Positions 33,127 to 41,777 of a DNA stretch of 64,000 nt are shown in pieces. Positions within the stretch are counted from its first letter, which is position 1, and every line of letters starts with the position of its first letter. The stretch lies in contig NZ_FSRM01000002.1 in NCBI RefSeq assembly GCF_900141745.1, forward strand, positions 3,534,001 through 3,598,000. Reading direction: 5' to 3'. Origin of the DNA: Paraburkholderia phenazinium. GTDB taxonomy: Bacteria; Pseudomonadota; Gammaproteobacteria; Burkholderiales; Burkholderiaceae. A program made the position numbers and the translations under genes. The notes under the pieces are model-generated. The model was not told the DNA's origin. It ran no database searches and saw only the letters and a program-made list of their open reading frames with translations.

Positions 33127-34025
33127 CCGAGCATGCTGTATAGCGGCTTAGCTTTGCCGGCGAACCAGTCCTTCAGCGACTCGTCGTCCCAACCTTCCGC
33201 TATCGCAGCCGCTTGCCGAAGCCACCCCGCACCCTCCTCTCGCCGCTCAAGTCCGAAAAGCGCTTGCGCCGACTCAAGCATCAGAAAGGCAAGATCGACG
33301 TCTTCGCTGCCATGGGTTTCAATCAGCTGCCTGCCGCGCTCCGCCGCTTCAAGTGCCTTTGCGAATTCGCCAAGACGATTGAATACCAGCGCACAGAGGT
33401 AATCCGCCCGCTCGTGATTGACCCACGTTCCCGCGCGATGCCAAAGCTCGCGCGCGGCAAACGCTCCGTCTTTCATCGCCTCTCGAACCTGAGACTGCGC
33501 TAGCGTTTCATCATCCAGTTCGAGCAGCGCGGAGACGATGTTGTTCAGGCTTGCCGCCACGAGCGCGTCGGCATCCTTTGTTTCGTCCCATTGTCTGACC
33601 GCTGCCACTACGGTCTGCAAGGCAATGGCTGCGTCGACCGCGCGCTCGCGTATCGCCAAGAAGCTGAGCGCTGCTGCGCGCACGACCATCGTGGCCTGAT
33701 CCGGTCGCAATCCGTGCTGTGTCATCCGGCGCTCCAACTTGAGGCCGGTCAGAAGATCGCCGCTGAGATGTGCCGCCACCGCCGCATTGCGCAATGCGGC
33801 GAGGGGTATGGTTTCATGAGCCGAGGATGCTTTGACAATCAGCTCGTACGCCTCGCTCCAGCGTTGATATTTTTCGCCAATCACGTGAACGCACAGCCAC
33901 GAGAAGCGCCCTAGCTGATCGGCAGGCACTGGCGACTGAGCGATGTGCCTAAGCTGGCCGGCGGCAGCTTCGGGTTCGTCGTCGTGGTTCTGCATTAGCA
34001 GGCTGAGTTCGTCTGCGACCGTCAT
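33123..34025 (-). CDS. TPR-like helical repeat protein, function unknown
   Basis: 300 residues from ATG 34025, preceded by AAGGGA about ten bases upstream. All-helical with loosely conserved two-helix units (RADYLCALVFNRLGEFAKALEAAERGRQL, VDLAFLMLESAQALFGLERREEG), which resembles degenerate tetratricopeptide repeats. No signal peptide, transmembrane segment or catalytic motif. Usually such proteins are scaffolds. It is followed by an overlapping 33-codon ORF, and precedes nothing recognisable as a partner. Confidence 0.65.
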   Translation of the reverse strand: MTVADELSLLMQNHDDEPEAAAGQLRHIAQSPVPADQLGRFSWLCVHVIGEKYQRWSEAYELIVKASSAHETIPLAALRNAAVAAHLSGDLLTGLKLERRMTQHGLRPDQATMVVRAAALSFLAIRERAVDAAIALQTVVAAVRQWDETKDADALVAASLNNIVSALLELDDETLAQSQVREAMKDGAFAARELWHRAGTWVNHERADYLCALVFNRLGEFAKALEAAERGRQLIETHGSEDVDLAFLMLESAQALFGLERREEGAGWLRQAAAIAEGWDDESLKDWFAGKAKPLYSMLG

Positions 34026-34122
34026 TGTGCGTATTCCCTTGTTGGCAATCGGAACATTCAAACAGCGTGGCGCTTGTGGTGTTTAACGGCGGGAGCTGGC
34101 CGGCGCATCGCGTGGGTTGCCC

Positions 34123-34632
34123 TTACGCGTCAATCACCTTGAGCATTTGCAGGCAGGGATTACTCGGCGCCCAAAGCTCGGGGAACACTTCGATGGACAT
34201 AAAACCCTGCCGTTCGTAAAAGCCGCGCGTCAATGCATAGTGAGGATTTGCGCTAGTGGCCGCGATTGTCTTCACCTGCAAAAAGCGCGCGCCGCGCTCG
34301 GCAAGCCAATGCTCGACATGCTTCAAAAGCTGCTTGCCGTGGCCCTTGCCTCTCGCGTCAGCGTGCACAGCTACACAGTGAATTTCCCAAGCTTGCGGGA
34401 AATGCTCGCGTAACGTCAAGAAGCCGATAATCCTGTCTGCTTCGTGGAGTACAAAGGTAGGCAGCGTTGCCGTGTCACGGACATACTGCACCAAAGATTC
34501 TTCGATTCCGAACCATTCCGGCACGCTGCGCAAGATGGCTTCACACGCAGCTTGCACATTGTCTTTCGGACCTTCTATATGCGTGTTGAATTGATCAGGC
34601 TTTGACAAAGGACGGCTCATGCGATTGTTCAT
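34123..34632 (-). CDS. GNAT-family N-acetyltransferase
   Basis: 169 residues. The acetyl-CoA-binding motif A appears as IHCVAVHADARGKGHGKQLLKHVEHW (R/Q-x-x-G-x-G/A pattern RGKGHG), and the C-terminal YERQGFMSIE is the usual substrate-closing strand. The start ATG at 34632 or the one four codons later (MSRPLSK) could be used. Substrate unknown. It lies eight bases downstream of another GNAT gene on the same strand, although the two proteins are not close duplicates. Confidence 0.8.
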   Translation of the reverse strand: MNNRMSRPLSKPDQFNTHIEGPKDNVQAACEAILRSVPEWFGIEESLVQYVRDTATLPTFVLHEADRIIGFLTLREHFPQAWEIHCVAVHADARGKGHGKQLLKHVEHWLAERGARFLQVKTIAATSANPHYALTRGFYERQGFMSIEVFPELWAPSNPCLQMLKVIDA

Positions 34633-34640
34633 TCATTCGA

Positions 34641-35156
34641 TCAGTCAGCCAAAGCGCGATGGTAACGAAGTTCAACAAGCGACGCACCACCGATTTGCGT
34701 TGACTTGCTCGAACCATCATGAACAAAGCCCAGCTTTCGATAAGCCGCTATCGCGCGATGATTCTCCGCCAATACCCAAAGCGCCACGTGCTTATATCCC
34801 GCGTCTCGCAACTGCATCTTTACTGCATCGCTCAAGCGCCGGCCCACTCCTTTGCCCCACCACGACGGCAACACATAGAAGGCTTCCACTTCGGCCCATT
34901 GACTGTCCTTGTCCTCATCGCGGCTACGGCCAAACGCGATCCAGCCGACGAGCACGTGGCCGGTGTGCGCAAGCAACACGCGGATGCGCCCATTTCCAAG
35001 CGCCTTCTGCCATCCAGCGGTGCGCCCTGCGACGGTCAGCTCGTTTAGAAAGTGCTCCGGAATGATTCCGATGTAAGCGGCCTGCCATGTCGCCACGTGG
35101 ACCGTCGCGATCGCCTCGGCGTCTTCGAGATTCGCTTCTCGTACTTCAATCGACAT
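34641..35156 (-). CDS. GNAT-family N-acetyltransferase (second, tandem)
   Basis: 171 residues. Motif A is VEAFYVLPSWWGKGVGRRLSDAVKMQL (GKGVGR), followed by ALWVLAENHRAIAAYRKLGF, the signature of small-molecule or antibiotic-type acetyltransferases. N-terminal VREANLEDAEAIATVHVATWQAAY suits the phosphinothricin/RimI-like subgroup. It is upstream of and nearly abutting the other GNAT gene, suggesting co-transcription. Confidence 0.82.
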   Translation of the reverse strand: MSIEVREANLEDAEAIATVHVATWQAAYIGIIPEHFLNELTVAGRTAGWQKALGNGRIRVLLAHTGHVLVGWIAFGRSRDEDKDSQWAEVEAFYVLPSWWGKGVGRRLSDAVKMQLRDAGYKHVALWVLAENHRAIAAYRKLGFVHDGSSKSTQIGGASLVELRYHRALAD

Positions 35157-35191
35157 CGATACGGTTTCCTGATTATTTGCAGCGGCCCATA

Positions 35192-35659
35192 TTATCTAAA
35201 GACACCGCCCGCTGGCCAGCGATAACCCAACACCGACTCACGCGGATAGGCGTTTTCGCAGACGCGACCCAACTGGTTGCCGCCCCACAGGTAAACGTTT
35301 TGCGCATCCTCGCGCAAGAAAAAGCCAACATGCCCTTTCCAGCTATCGGGCCCGTCGCGATACAGTACGGCAACGCATCCTAAAGCCGGTTGCCCGAGCG
35401 CCTCACCCCACTCAAGCCACGAACGGGCTAATGCCGACCCGGTCCCGGCGATGTCAAGTTGCGCCAGACACCAGTTCACGAACGACGAGCACCATGAGGC
35501 TTTATCGTCATAGCCGCGAATATTCGTGTGCCAATGGTATTCGGTGATGCGTGGATTGCTTTGTCCCGGCGGATACTGGGCCACGCCAGTTTCCCCGCAG
35601 GCGACGGCAAGCCAGGGCGGCCCCTCGCCCGCATCGGGTTGGTATTGAAGATCGTCCAT
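35192..35659 (-). CDS. TIGR02594-family protein (NlpC/P60-like cysteine hydrolase fold)
   Basis: 155 residues. Motifs of this family in order: PPWLAVACGETGV at the N-terminus, NPRITEYHW, KASWCSSFVNWCLAQLDIAGTGSALARSWLEWG (likely nucleophile Cys in SWCSSF), KGHVGFFL (catalytic His) and LWGGNQ. The fold is that of papain-like peptidoglycan or amide hydrolases. No signal peptide or wall-binding domain is seen, so export, if any, would be by another route. Stands alone next to the GNAT pair. Confidence 0.8.
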   Translation of the reverse strand: MDDLQYQPDAGEGPPWLAVACGETGVAQYPPGQSNPRITEYHWHTNIRGYDDKASWCSSFVNWCLAQLDIAGTGSALARSWLEWGEALGQPALGCVAVLYRDGPDSWKGHVGFFLREDAQNVYLWGGNQLGRVCENAYPRESVLGYRWPAGGVFR

Positions 35660-35723
35660 GGATCAAATTGCAAAGGAACCGACGCCTACCCTACACTTGC
35701 GTGCCCGCTCAATGCAAGTCCGC

Positions 35724-38702
35724 TCAATGCAAGCCGGCTCGCACGCGAATTTCATATTCTTCTTCGATACGCGGCGCGGGTTCGAGCAGGCTATTGACGA
35801 AATCTTGAGTGGCGGGATCTTCGATGAAGCTCGCGGCCGAACCGGCAGTCAGAATCGCAGCGCTTTCCTGCGGTCTCGCGATAACATACCCCTGCACGTA
35901 GTCCACGCCGATCTCTTTCAGCGCGCGCAGCGTATCGGCATCTTCCACCCACTCGGCAATGCTGCGCATGCCGAGGTTTCGCGCAAGCGCGACGATCGCC
36001 TCCACAATCGCCGTATCCGCAGGATGCGCGCACATCGTACGAATGAACTCGCCGTCGATTTTCAACGCGTCGGCCGAGAGATCTTTCAGATACTTGAACG
36101 ATGTATAGCCTGCGCCGAAATCATCGAGCGCAATCTTGCCGCCCATATCGTGGACACGGGCAATAAAGCGCTGTGTATTCTCAAGATCGTGCAGCGCCAC
36201 GCTTTCGGTGATTTCGAGGCACAGGTAGCGAACAATCGGGCGATAGCGTGCGAACAGCGCAAAGATGTCTTCCATGAACTGCTCGTCGTTGAGCGAGCCG
36301 CCGCTCAGATTGACGCAGACAAAACGCGTCTTCGACAACGCATGCCGGTTGGTCTCGATCCAGTCGAGCACAGTAGCAAGCACCCATTTGTCGATGGCCG
36401 CAATGTTGCCGGACTCTTCCGCCGCCACGATCACCTTGCCGGCCGGCAGCGTCGTACCATCCGGCGCGCGCCAGCGAAGCAGCACTTCGAAATCGAGCGA
36501 AGCGGTCGGCGCGGCGAGCGACATGATCGGTTGCATCACCAGGAACAGACCAGGCGGCAGGCGGTTTTGACCCAGCGTCTCGACCAGCATCAGTTCCTTG
36601 GCGCGCTCCTCGAAGGCGGCCGCGCCCTTGCGATACGTGACGAGATGCCCGTGTGCCACGTTCTTCGCCTCGCGGCACGCACCGTCTGCGTTGGATAGCG
36701 CGTCCTGCACGCGTACCCCGTGCGAGCACTCCACCAGTCCGATCGACGCCTTGACCTGAAACGCGCAATTGCCTACCTGATACGGCGCGGCACTGAGCAC
36801 GGTGACCAGCTCGCGGCATTGCTCGATCGCATCGTCGATACCCGTATTGCTCATCACACAGATAAACTCGTCGCCACCGATCCGTCCCACCGAATAATCG
36901 GACCTCACCACCGAGCGGGTACGCGCTGCGACCTGCTTGAGCACCTCGTCACCGGCGCGGTGACCGAACAGATCGTTGACGAGCTTGAAGCGGTCAAGAT
37001 CGATATACGCGAGCGCCCACGGTGCGTTTTCGTCGCTTTGTTCCGCGATGGCCCGCTCGACTCCGCGGCGATTCAGCGAGGCGGTTAGCGGATCGTGCTC
37101 CGCGAGAAAATGCAGCCGCTCGATAGCCTTCGAGCGCTCCGTCACGTCCTGCAAGGATGCTTCGATCCAGCCGTTCGAATGCGTGGCCTTGAGCGAATAG
37201 CGCCGCTCAGCCGTGCCGGTTTCGAGCGAGCCGCCCAGTTCGAGTTCGGCCTCACTGCCCTTCTGCGCCAGCGCCTGCAATGAACCCCACGCGCCCGGTT
37301 CGAAATAGTCCTTCCAGTGACGGTCCCTGTATTCGCCCTTGCGCATATCGAGCATCGCACGCAGCGCGGGATTGGCCCGCACGAAACGTCCGTTCTCATC
37401 CAGGGTGAAGAGACCGATCGGCGCAACATCATAGGTATTGCGCAACTCCGTCTGCATGCGGCGGCGGCGCTCGCGATCGGCGCGCATCTGCTCCGCAATC
37501 GCGAATGCAGCCATCATGCTCGACGACAGCGCTGCGATTACGGGATTCACGCCGCCAAACAGCAGCTTGATGCCGAACGCCGCACCCAGCACCTCGGAGA
37601 AGATCGAAAACAGTACGACCGCCATCGACGCCACGTACCACAGCACAGTACGCGAACGCGTTGTCCACACCAGCCGCGCAAGCAGGAAAATCAGCACGAC
37701 CATGCCCAGGCTGCTGAGCGCCCACAGCACCGGGATGAACTGCGCATAGCGCAACGTGGCGGCTGCCACGAGCATCAGAAGACCGTTGTATTGCACGATC
37801 CGCAGCATCCAGCGAAAGCCTTCTCCTTTCAGCTCGCGGCGGAACAGTTGGCCGAATAAAGCTACCGTGAGCATGTAGTACACGGCGAAGGTGGCCTGAC
37901 GCAGCAACTGCATGTGATCGGGCGGAATGATGCGGCCGATCCATTCCATGTCCCAGCCCATCGCATTCGCACAGAGCCGCAGATTGCCGACGAGCCAGGC
38001 CGCGAAAATCACATACGTCCATTCACGATTGATCAGCGCGGTCACGAAGACGAACACAGCCAGCGTCAACAGACCGCCCGCGATCAAAGCCGAGTTTTCC
38101 TGGAAGTCGAGCGCTGAACGATCGAGGTCGTGCGCGCTCCAGGCAAGTGCGTTCAGATACGCAGGACCCGAAAATGTCCCGCGGCACAAGACAGCACTTG
38201 GGGCAGACACCGGCGCGTCGACGGCGAGCTCGAACCCCGCCTTGATCGGGCTGATCTTGCCGCTGACACCCCGGCGATCACCTTGCCCAAGCGGCGCCAA
38301 AGTCGATGCGTTCCAGCACGCGATTGTCTGTGCGTGACGAGACGGAAATTCAATCAGCGTGGGCTGCCCCGATTTGATGACGGGTACGTCGAACAAAAAC
38401 CAGAAAGGAGTTTCGGCGAGCCGCGTGCTGTAGCGCCGCGTAGAAGGCGCCTGCAATTGCCCGCTCAGGGCTTGCAGCGCCTCGGCCGGCGTAAGCGAAC
38501 TGGTCTTGTCAGGGAGGACATGAAGATTCACAACAAGCGAGCCGTTCGACTCGAATTGTCGTGGCGCCCAAAGAAAGGCGACGACCGTCGCGGCCGCGAT
38601 GAGTCCCGGCACGAGATACACCGAGAATGCGAACAGCAGCCAGTCGATGAACGACCCCGCACGCATGTACCTCGATCGCGAGAAGAAAGTCGCCAATTCC
38701 AT
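35724..38702 (-). CDS. Membrane GGDEF-EAL protein with 7TM sensor and PAS domain (c-di-GMP turnover)
   Basis: 992 residues. An N-terminal helix (about 20-45) leads to an extracytoplasmic domain, then a seven-helix 7TMR-DISM-like block (about 200-400), a PAS domain (DVAPIGLFTLDENGRFVRANP), a GGDEF domain with intact GRIGGDEFICVM, and an EAL domain. The EAL motif is written EVL, but residues for metal binding and catalysis are present: NLSGG, LEITES, ALDDFGAG, LKIDGEF, IAEWVE, VQGYVIA. Both diguanylate cyclase and phosphodiesterase activities are possible. It would adjust c-di-GMP in response to an outside carbohydrate-like ligand. Upstream of the FeeM-like gene's 3' end, same strand. Confidence 0.9.
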   Translation of the reverse strand: MELATFFSRSRYMRAGSFIDWLLFAFSVYLVPGLIAAATVVAFLWAPRQFESNGSLVVNLHVLPDKTSSLTPAEALQALSGQLQAPSTRRYSTRLAETPFWFLFDVPVIKSGQPTLIEFPSRHAQTIACWNASTLAPLGQGDRRGVSGKISPIKAGFELAVDAPVSAPSAVLCRGTFSGPAYLNALAWSAHDLDRSALDFQENSALIAGGLLTLAVFVFVTALINREWTYVIFAAWLVGNLRLCANAMGWDMEWIGRIIPPDHMQLLRQATFAVYYMLTVALFGQLFRRELKGEGFRWMLRIVQYNGLLMLVAAATLRYAQFIPVLWALSSLGMVVLIFLLARLVWTTRSRTVLWYVASMAVVLFSIFSEVLGAAFGIKLLFGGVNPVIAALSSSMMAAFAIAEQMRADRERRRRMQTELRNTYDVAPIGLFTLDENGRFVRANPALRAMLDMRKGEYRDRHWKDYFEPGAWGSLQALAQKGSEAELELGGSLETGTAERRYSLKATHSNGWIEASLQDVTERSKAIERLHFLAEHDPLTASLNRRGVERAIAEQSDENAPWALAYIDLDRFKLVNDLFGHRAGDEVLKQVAARTRSVVRSDYSVGRIGGDEFICVMSNTGIDDAIEQCRELVTVLSAAPYQVGNCAFQVKASIGLVECSHGVRVQDALSNADGACREAKNVAHGHLVTYRKGAAAFEERAKELMLVETLGQNRLPPGLFLVMQPIMSLAAPTASLDFEVLLRWRAPDGTTLPAGKVIVAAEESGNIAAIDKWVLATVLDWIETNRHALSKTRFVCVNLSGGSLNDEQFMEDIFALFARYRPIVRYLCLEITESVALHDLENTQRFIARVHDMGGKIALDDFGAGYTSFKYLKDLSADALKIDGEFIRTMCAHPADTAIVEAIVALARNLGMRSIAEWVEDADTLRALKEIGVDYVQGYVIARPQESAAILTAGSAASFIEDPATQDFVNSLLEPAPRIEEEYEIRVRAGLH

Positions 38703-38817
38703 ACCTGGAATTCCCCTAGTGCGGCAGCGCTTCTATTTGGGCAATGACAGAGCCTGAATGGCTCTGCCATCGCCACACTCCATTAGTTGGCCTGCCGGAT
38801 GGCCGGACTATGTTGTT

Positions 38818-39591
38818 TTAGCTACTTTGAGCAATTTGCGAAGCCTCCAGGCATCCTACCGTTTCTCGCGCAAAAGATAAATCTACCGGGGATAAATCGA
38901 TGTCCGGGTGGTGTGTTTCAAACACGTACTGGAACAGCGGGTGCTGAACCGCCGCCCATCGCTGGCGAGCTACCGCCACGGGCTTGGCCAAAACCCGGTG
39001 AGGTAATCCGCCTACATGCGCCATTGGCAAAAACTGATTTTTGGCGAAAACGTCGTCGAAAAGCATGGCTTCGTATTCGCGATCCAATGGAGTGCGCGCA
39101 GTAATCACCATCCAGTCGATCTGCTGTTGCTGGCAATATAAAAACAATGCCTTGCACAACCCGATCTTTACCATCCGTCCCATTACCCCGCCGGCCACTC
39201 CCAGCCGGGTCGCCTCCGCCATGCGGGTACCCTGCAACCAGTCCGGCAATTCAACTGATTGCTCGACCGCCAGTGGTGCAAACTGGTTGGTCTGGATGCG
39301 CATGGTCCCGAGCGGGCCGCCGTCCAGCTTCGATTCCGCGAGAAGCACGGCCGTGCCGGCCGCGTAATCGCCTATTTCTATCGTCATTTGGCGGGCGAAG
39401 TCAGGCAGATGCCTGCTGTAAGCCATTTGGCGCATTTCGATAGCTTTTTGAAGGGATTCTTCGTCCGCGACGATTCGAATGGTAAACGGCATTCTTTCGG
39501 TTTTTTTCACCGGCAGGTTCAAATCTACCGAGTCGGCGGCCCGTCCGTTGTGCGATTCGGAAATTAATACTGCAGGATTGAGTCGATCCAT
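38818..39591 (-). CDS. FeeM-like N-acyl amino acid synthase (GNAT-like acyltransferase)
   Basis: 257 residues from ATG 39591. The central region has the FeeM/autoinducer-synthase-related pattern: MPFTIRIVADEESLQKAIEMRQMAYSR-type opening split by short segments, GTMRIQTN, VELPDWLQGTRMAEATRLGV and GLCKALFLYCQQQQIDWMVITAR. These enzymes transfer a fatty acyl group from acyl-ACP to an amino acid, giving long-chain N-acyl amino acids. There is no acyl carrier protein next door. Upstream frame to 39663 is not supported. The base composition is slightly more AT-rich than the flanks. Confidence 0.7.
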   Translation of the reverse strand: MDRLNPAVLISESHNGRAADSVDLNLPVKKTERMPFTIRIVADEESLQKAIEMRQMAYSRHLPDFARQMTIEIGDYAAGTAVLLAESKLDGGPLGTMRIQTNQFAPLAVEQSVELPDWLQGTRMAEATRLGVAGGVMGRMVKIGLCKALFLYCQQQQIDWMVITARTPLDREYEAMLFDDVFAKNQFLPMAHVGGLPHRVLAKPVAVARQRWAAVQHPLFQYVFETHHPDIDLSPVDLSFARETVGCLEASQIAQSS

Positions 39592-39874
39592 TTTGTAACC
39601 CCAATTGAGCGATAAGAGAAGAAATCGCCGCACTGGGCACGCCATATATCCGTGCTTCAGCACGACAAACTAGACTCTCATGAACTCAAATTTACGTGTG
39701 AGTCCTATCTAATCTTTCTGGGTAACTTACTGAATTGCCTTACCGGCGGGCGATCCGCGCGAAAGCCGAAGCGAGGCGCAAACGTTATCGTCCGATTGCT
39801 GCACGATGAGCGCGAGCGGGATCGTCGGACTTGCACTAAACTTGGCGGCTTTTTAGCAATGCGGCGGCGCATGC

Positions 39875-41209
39875 ATGGCGTCGGATCCGCAACCGACTTC
39901 GCAATCAATGAACCCTCAGCCCGCAGAGCCCCCCGCAGATTCGAACTCCACTCCCTCCAGCGAATCACGCGCCGCGACAACCGGCGCTACGCTGCAAAGC
40001 TTGCCGCGCAGCAGGCCCTTTCAGCGCTTCTGGTGCACCCGCGTACTTTCTTCGCTTTCCTTCCAGATGTTGGCAGTTGCCATGGGCTGGCACATCTATG
40101 CCATCACACATAGCGCCTTCGCGCTTGGCCTGCTCGGTCTTGCGCAATTTCTGCCGATGTTCACGCTAACCCTCGTGGTCGGCCACGTCGCCGACCGCTA
40201 CGACCGCCGGCGCATCGCCGCCGTCTGTCAAAGCATCGAAGCCGCTGCTGCGTTGCTGTTTGTGTCGGGCACCTTTGGCGGATGGCTGGGCGCACCTGTT
40301 ATCTATGCGCTCGCTGCTTGCGTCGGCGCGGCGCGCGCCTTCGAATCACCCGCGGTGTCTTCGCTGTTGCCGGGTGTCGTGCCTCGCGCCCAACTGCCCC
40401 AGGCGACCGCATGGGCAACCTCGGCCGGCCAGACCGCGCAAATCGTCGGCCCGGCGTTGGGCGGCCTGCTGTATGGCGTTGGCCCTGGGTTTGCGTACAT
40501 CGTCTGTACGTTCACGTTTGCATTGGCGGCGGCGATGGTCTGGGGTATTCCATTGCAGGCGAAGCCACCCACGCGCGCACCCGTCACTCTCGAGTCCGTC
40601 TTTTCAGGCATCGCTTTTATCCGCCAGCAACCAGTCATTCTCGGCGCGCTGTCTCTCGATTTATTCGCGGTCCTGTTTGGCGGTGCGACCGCGCTGCTGC
40701 CGATCTTCGCGCGCGACATCCTGCATGCCGGACCGCTCGGACTCGGTCTGTTGCGCTCGGCGTCCGCCATCGGGGCGTTGAGCGGCACCATCTGGCTCGC
40801 GCATTTTCCACTGCGTAATCGGCCAGGGGCGGCCATGTTCGGCGGCGTGATTGCGTTCGGCGTGGCGACCATCGTGTTCGGCCTCTCGCATCAATTTCTG
40901 CTCTCGTGGCTCGCGCTGGCGGCGCTCGGTGCATCGGACGTGATCAGCGTGGTCGTGCGCAGCTCCTTAGTGCAACTACGCACACCGGACGGGATGCTTG
41001 GACGCGTGAGCGCGGTCAACGCGCTGTTTATCGGCTCATCGAATCAGCTTGGCGAATTCGAGTCCGGGTTGACCGCCGGATGGTGGGGTGCGCAACCTGC
41101 CGTGCTGGTGGGAGGCGTCGCCACCATCGCGGTTGCCCTGCTCTGGATGAGGTTGTTTCCGGCCCTGCGAAAGGTGCAATCACTCGAGCACGAAGAGGTC
41201 AGTTCGTAA
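39875..41209 (+). CDS. MFS transporter (MFS_3/EntS-like exporter)
   Basis: 444 residues with 12 predicted spans. After a polar N-terminal tail: FQRFWCTRVLSSLSFQMLAVAMGWHIY (helix 1), VGHVADRYDRRRIAAVC (MFS motif A in the 2-3 loop), and VGAARAFESPAVSSLLPGVVP, which is characteristic of the EntS/MFS_3 group. Two in-frame ATGs (39875 and 39908) lack ribosome sites, so the start is not fixed. The C-terminal FIGSSNQLGEFESGLTAGWWG is well conserved in this group. It probably exports a siderophore or small molecule, but no biosynthetic genes adjoin. Divergent from the FeeM-like gene. Confidence 0.82.
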   Translation: MASDPQPTSQSMNPQPAEPPADSNSTPSSESRAATTGATLQSLPRSRPFQRFWCTRVLSSLSFQMLAVAMGWHIYAITHSAFALGLLGLAQFLPMFTLTLVVGHVADRYDRRRIAAVCQSIEAAAALLFVSGTFGGWLGAPVIYALAACVGAARAFESPAVSSLLPGVVPRAQLPQATAWATSAGQTAQIVGPALGGLLYGVGPGFAYIVCTFTFALAAAMVWGIPLQAKPPTRAPVTLESVFSGIAFIRQQPVILGALSLDLFAVLFGGATALLPIFARDILHAGPLGLGLLRSASAIGALSGTIWLAHFPLRNRPGAAMFGGVIAFGVATIVFGLSHQFLLSWLALAALGASDVISVVVRSSLVQLRTPDGMLGRVSAVNALFIGSSNQLGEFESGLTAGWWGAQPAVLVGGVATIAVALLWMRLFPALRKVQSLEHEEVSS

Positions 41210-41229
41210 GATCTGCCAGGAAAATATCT

Positions 41230-41245
41230 GTTGCGCATACGCAAC
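41230..41245 (+). terminator. Small hairpin GTTGCG-CATA-CGCAAC after the MFS gene
   Basis: Perfect 6-bp stem with a 4-base loop 20 bases after the MFS stop. No U-tract, so termination strength is doubtful. Confidence 0.35.
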
Positions 41246-41417
41246 GTGAAGCGGGGGCGAGTCGGCCTTCCGCGACGGGTCACTTTTACCGACCCACTAT
41301 GTGGCAGGACAAAAAGCCCGTCGCGCAGGTACAGCAACCTTTGCGATCGCACCTTTCTGCAGAACCTCAGTCAAACTTTTTAGCATTGGTCCGAGACTGA
41401 CGCGAACAGGAGGAGAC

Positions 41418-41774
41418 ATGCAGACTGCTCACCACTCTCATCACTTTCATCTCGAGCTACGCCACGCAACGGTACCCACCTACGTGACCAGCTATCTCTT
41501 TCCGATCCTGCTGCTTGCCTACGAGGCGTACCGGGTCGGGCGATGGATCTACGATTACGGCATGAACTTCGCGAACTTCAAGTACATGGGCTATGAATTC
41601 CTGCTCATGCTGACGTTCGTGGGCCTGCAGATTTTCGTCGAAGTGGTGTTTCTGGCCTGTGCGGGCATCACCCGCCACCCGGACTTCGAGCACCGGGTCG
41701 CCAATGTTCTAACGGGTATCGGTTGCTCGCTCGTGGTGATCGGTTTCGATCTGGCGTTGCAGCACGCGTTTTAA
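41418..41774 (+). CDS. Small membrane protein of unknown function
   Basis: 118 residues from ATG 41418 with AGGAGGAGA directly upstream, an excellent ribosome site. A histidine-rich start (HHSHHFHLE) is followed by three membrane spans: SYLFPILLLAYEAYRV, FLLMLTFVGLQIFVEVVFLACAGI and VLTGIGCSLVVIGFDLAL. No family is recognised. The gene converges on the sugar ABC operon's last gene with a three-base gap, so it is transcribed independently of it. Confidence 0.7.
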   Translation: MQTAHHSHHFHLELRHATVPTYVTSYLFPILLLAYEAYRVGRWIYDYGMNFANFKYMGYEFLLMLTFVGLQIFVEVVFLACAGITRHPDFEHRVANVLTGIGCSLVVIGFDLALQHAF

Positions 41775-41777
41775 CGC

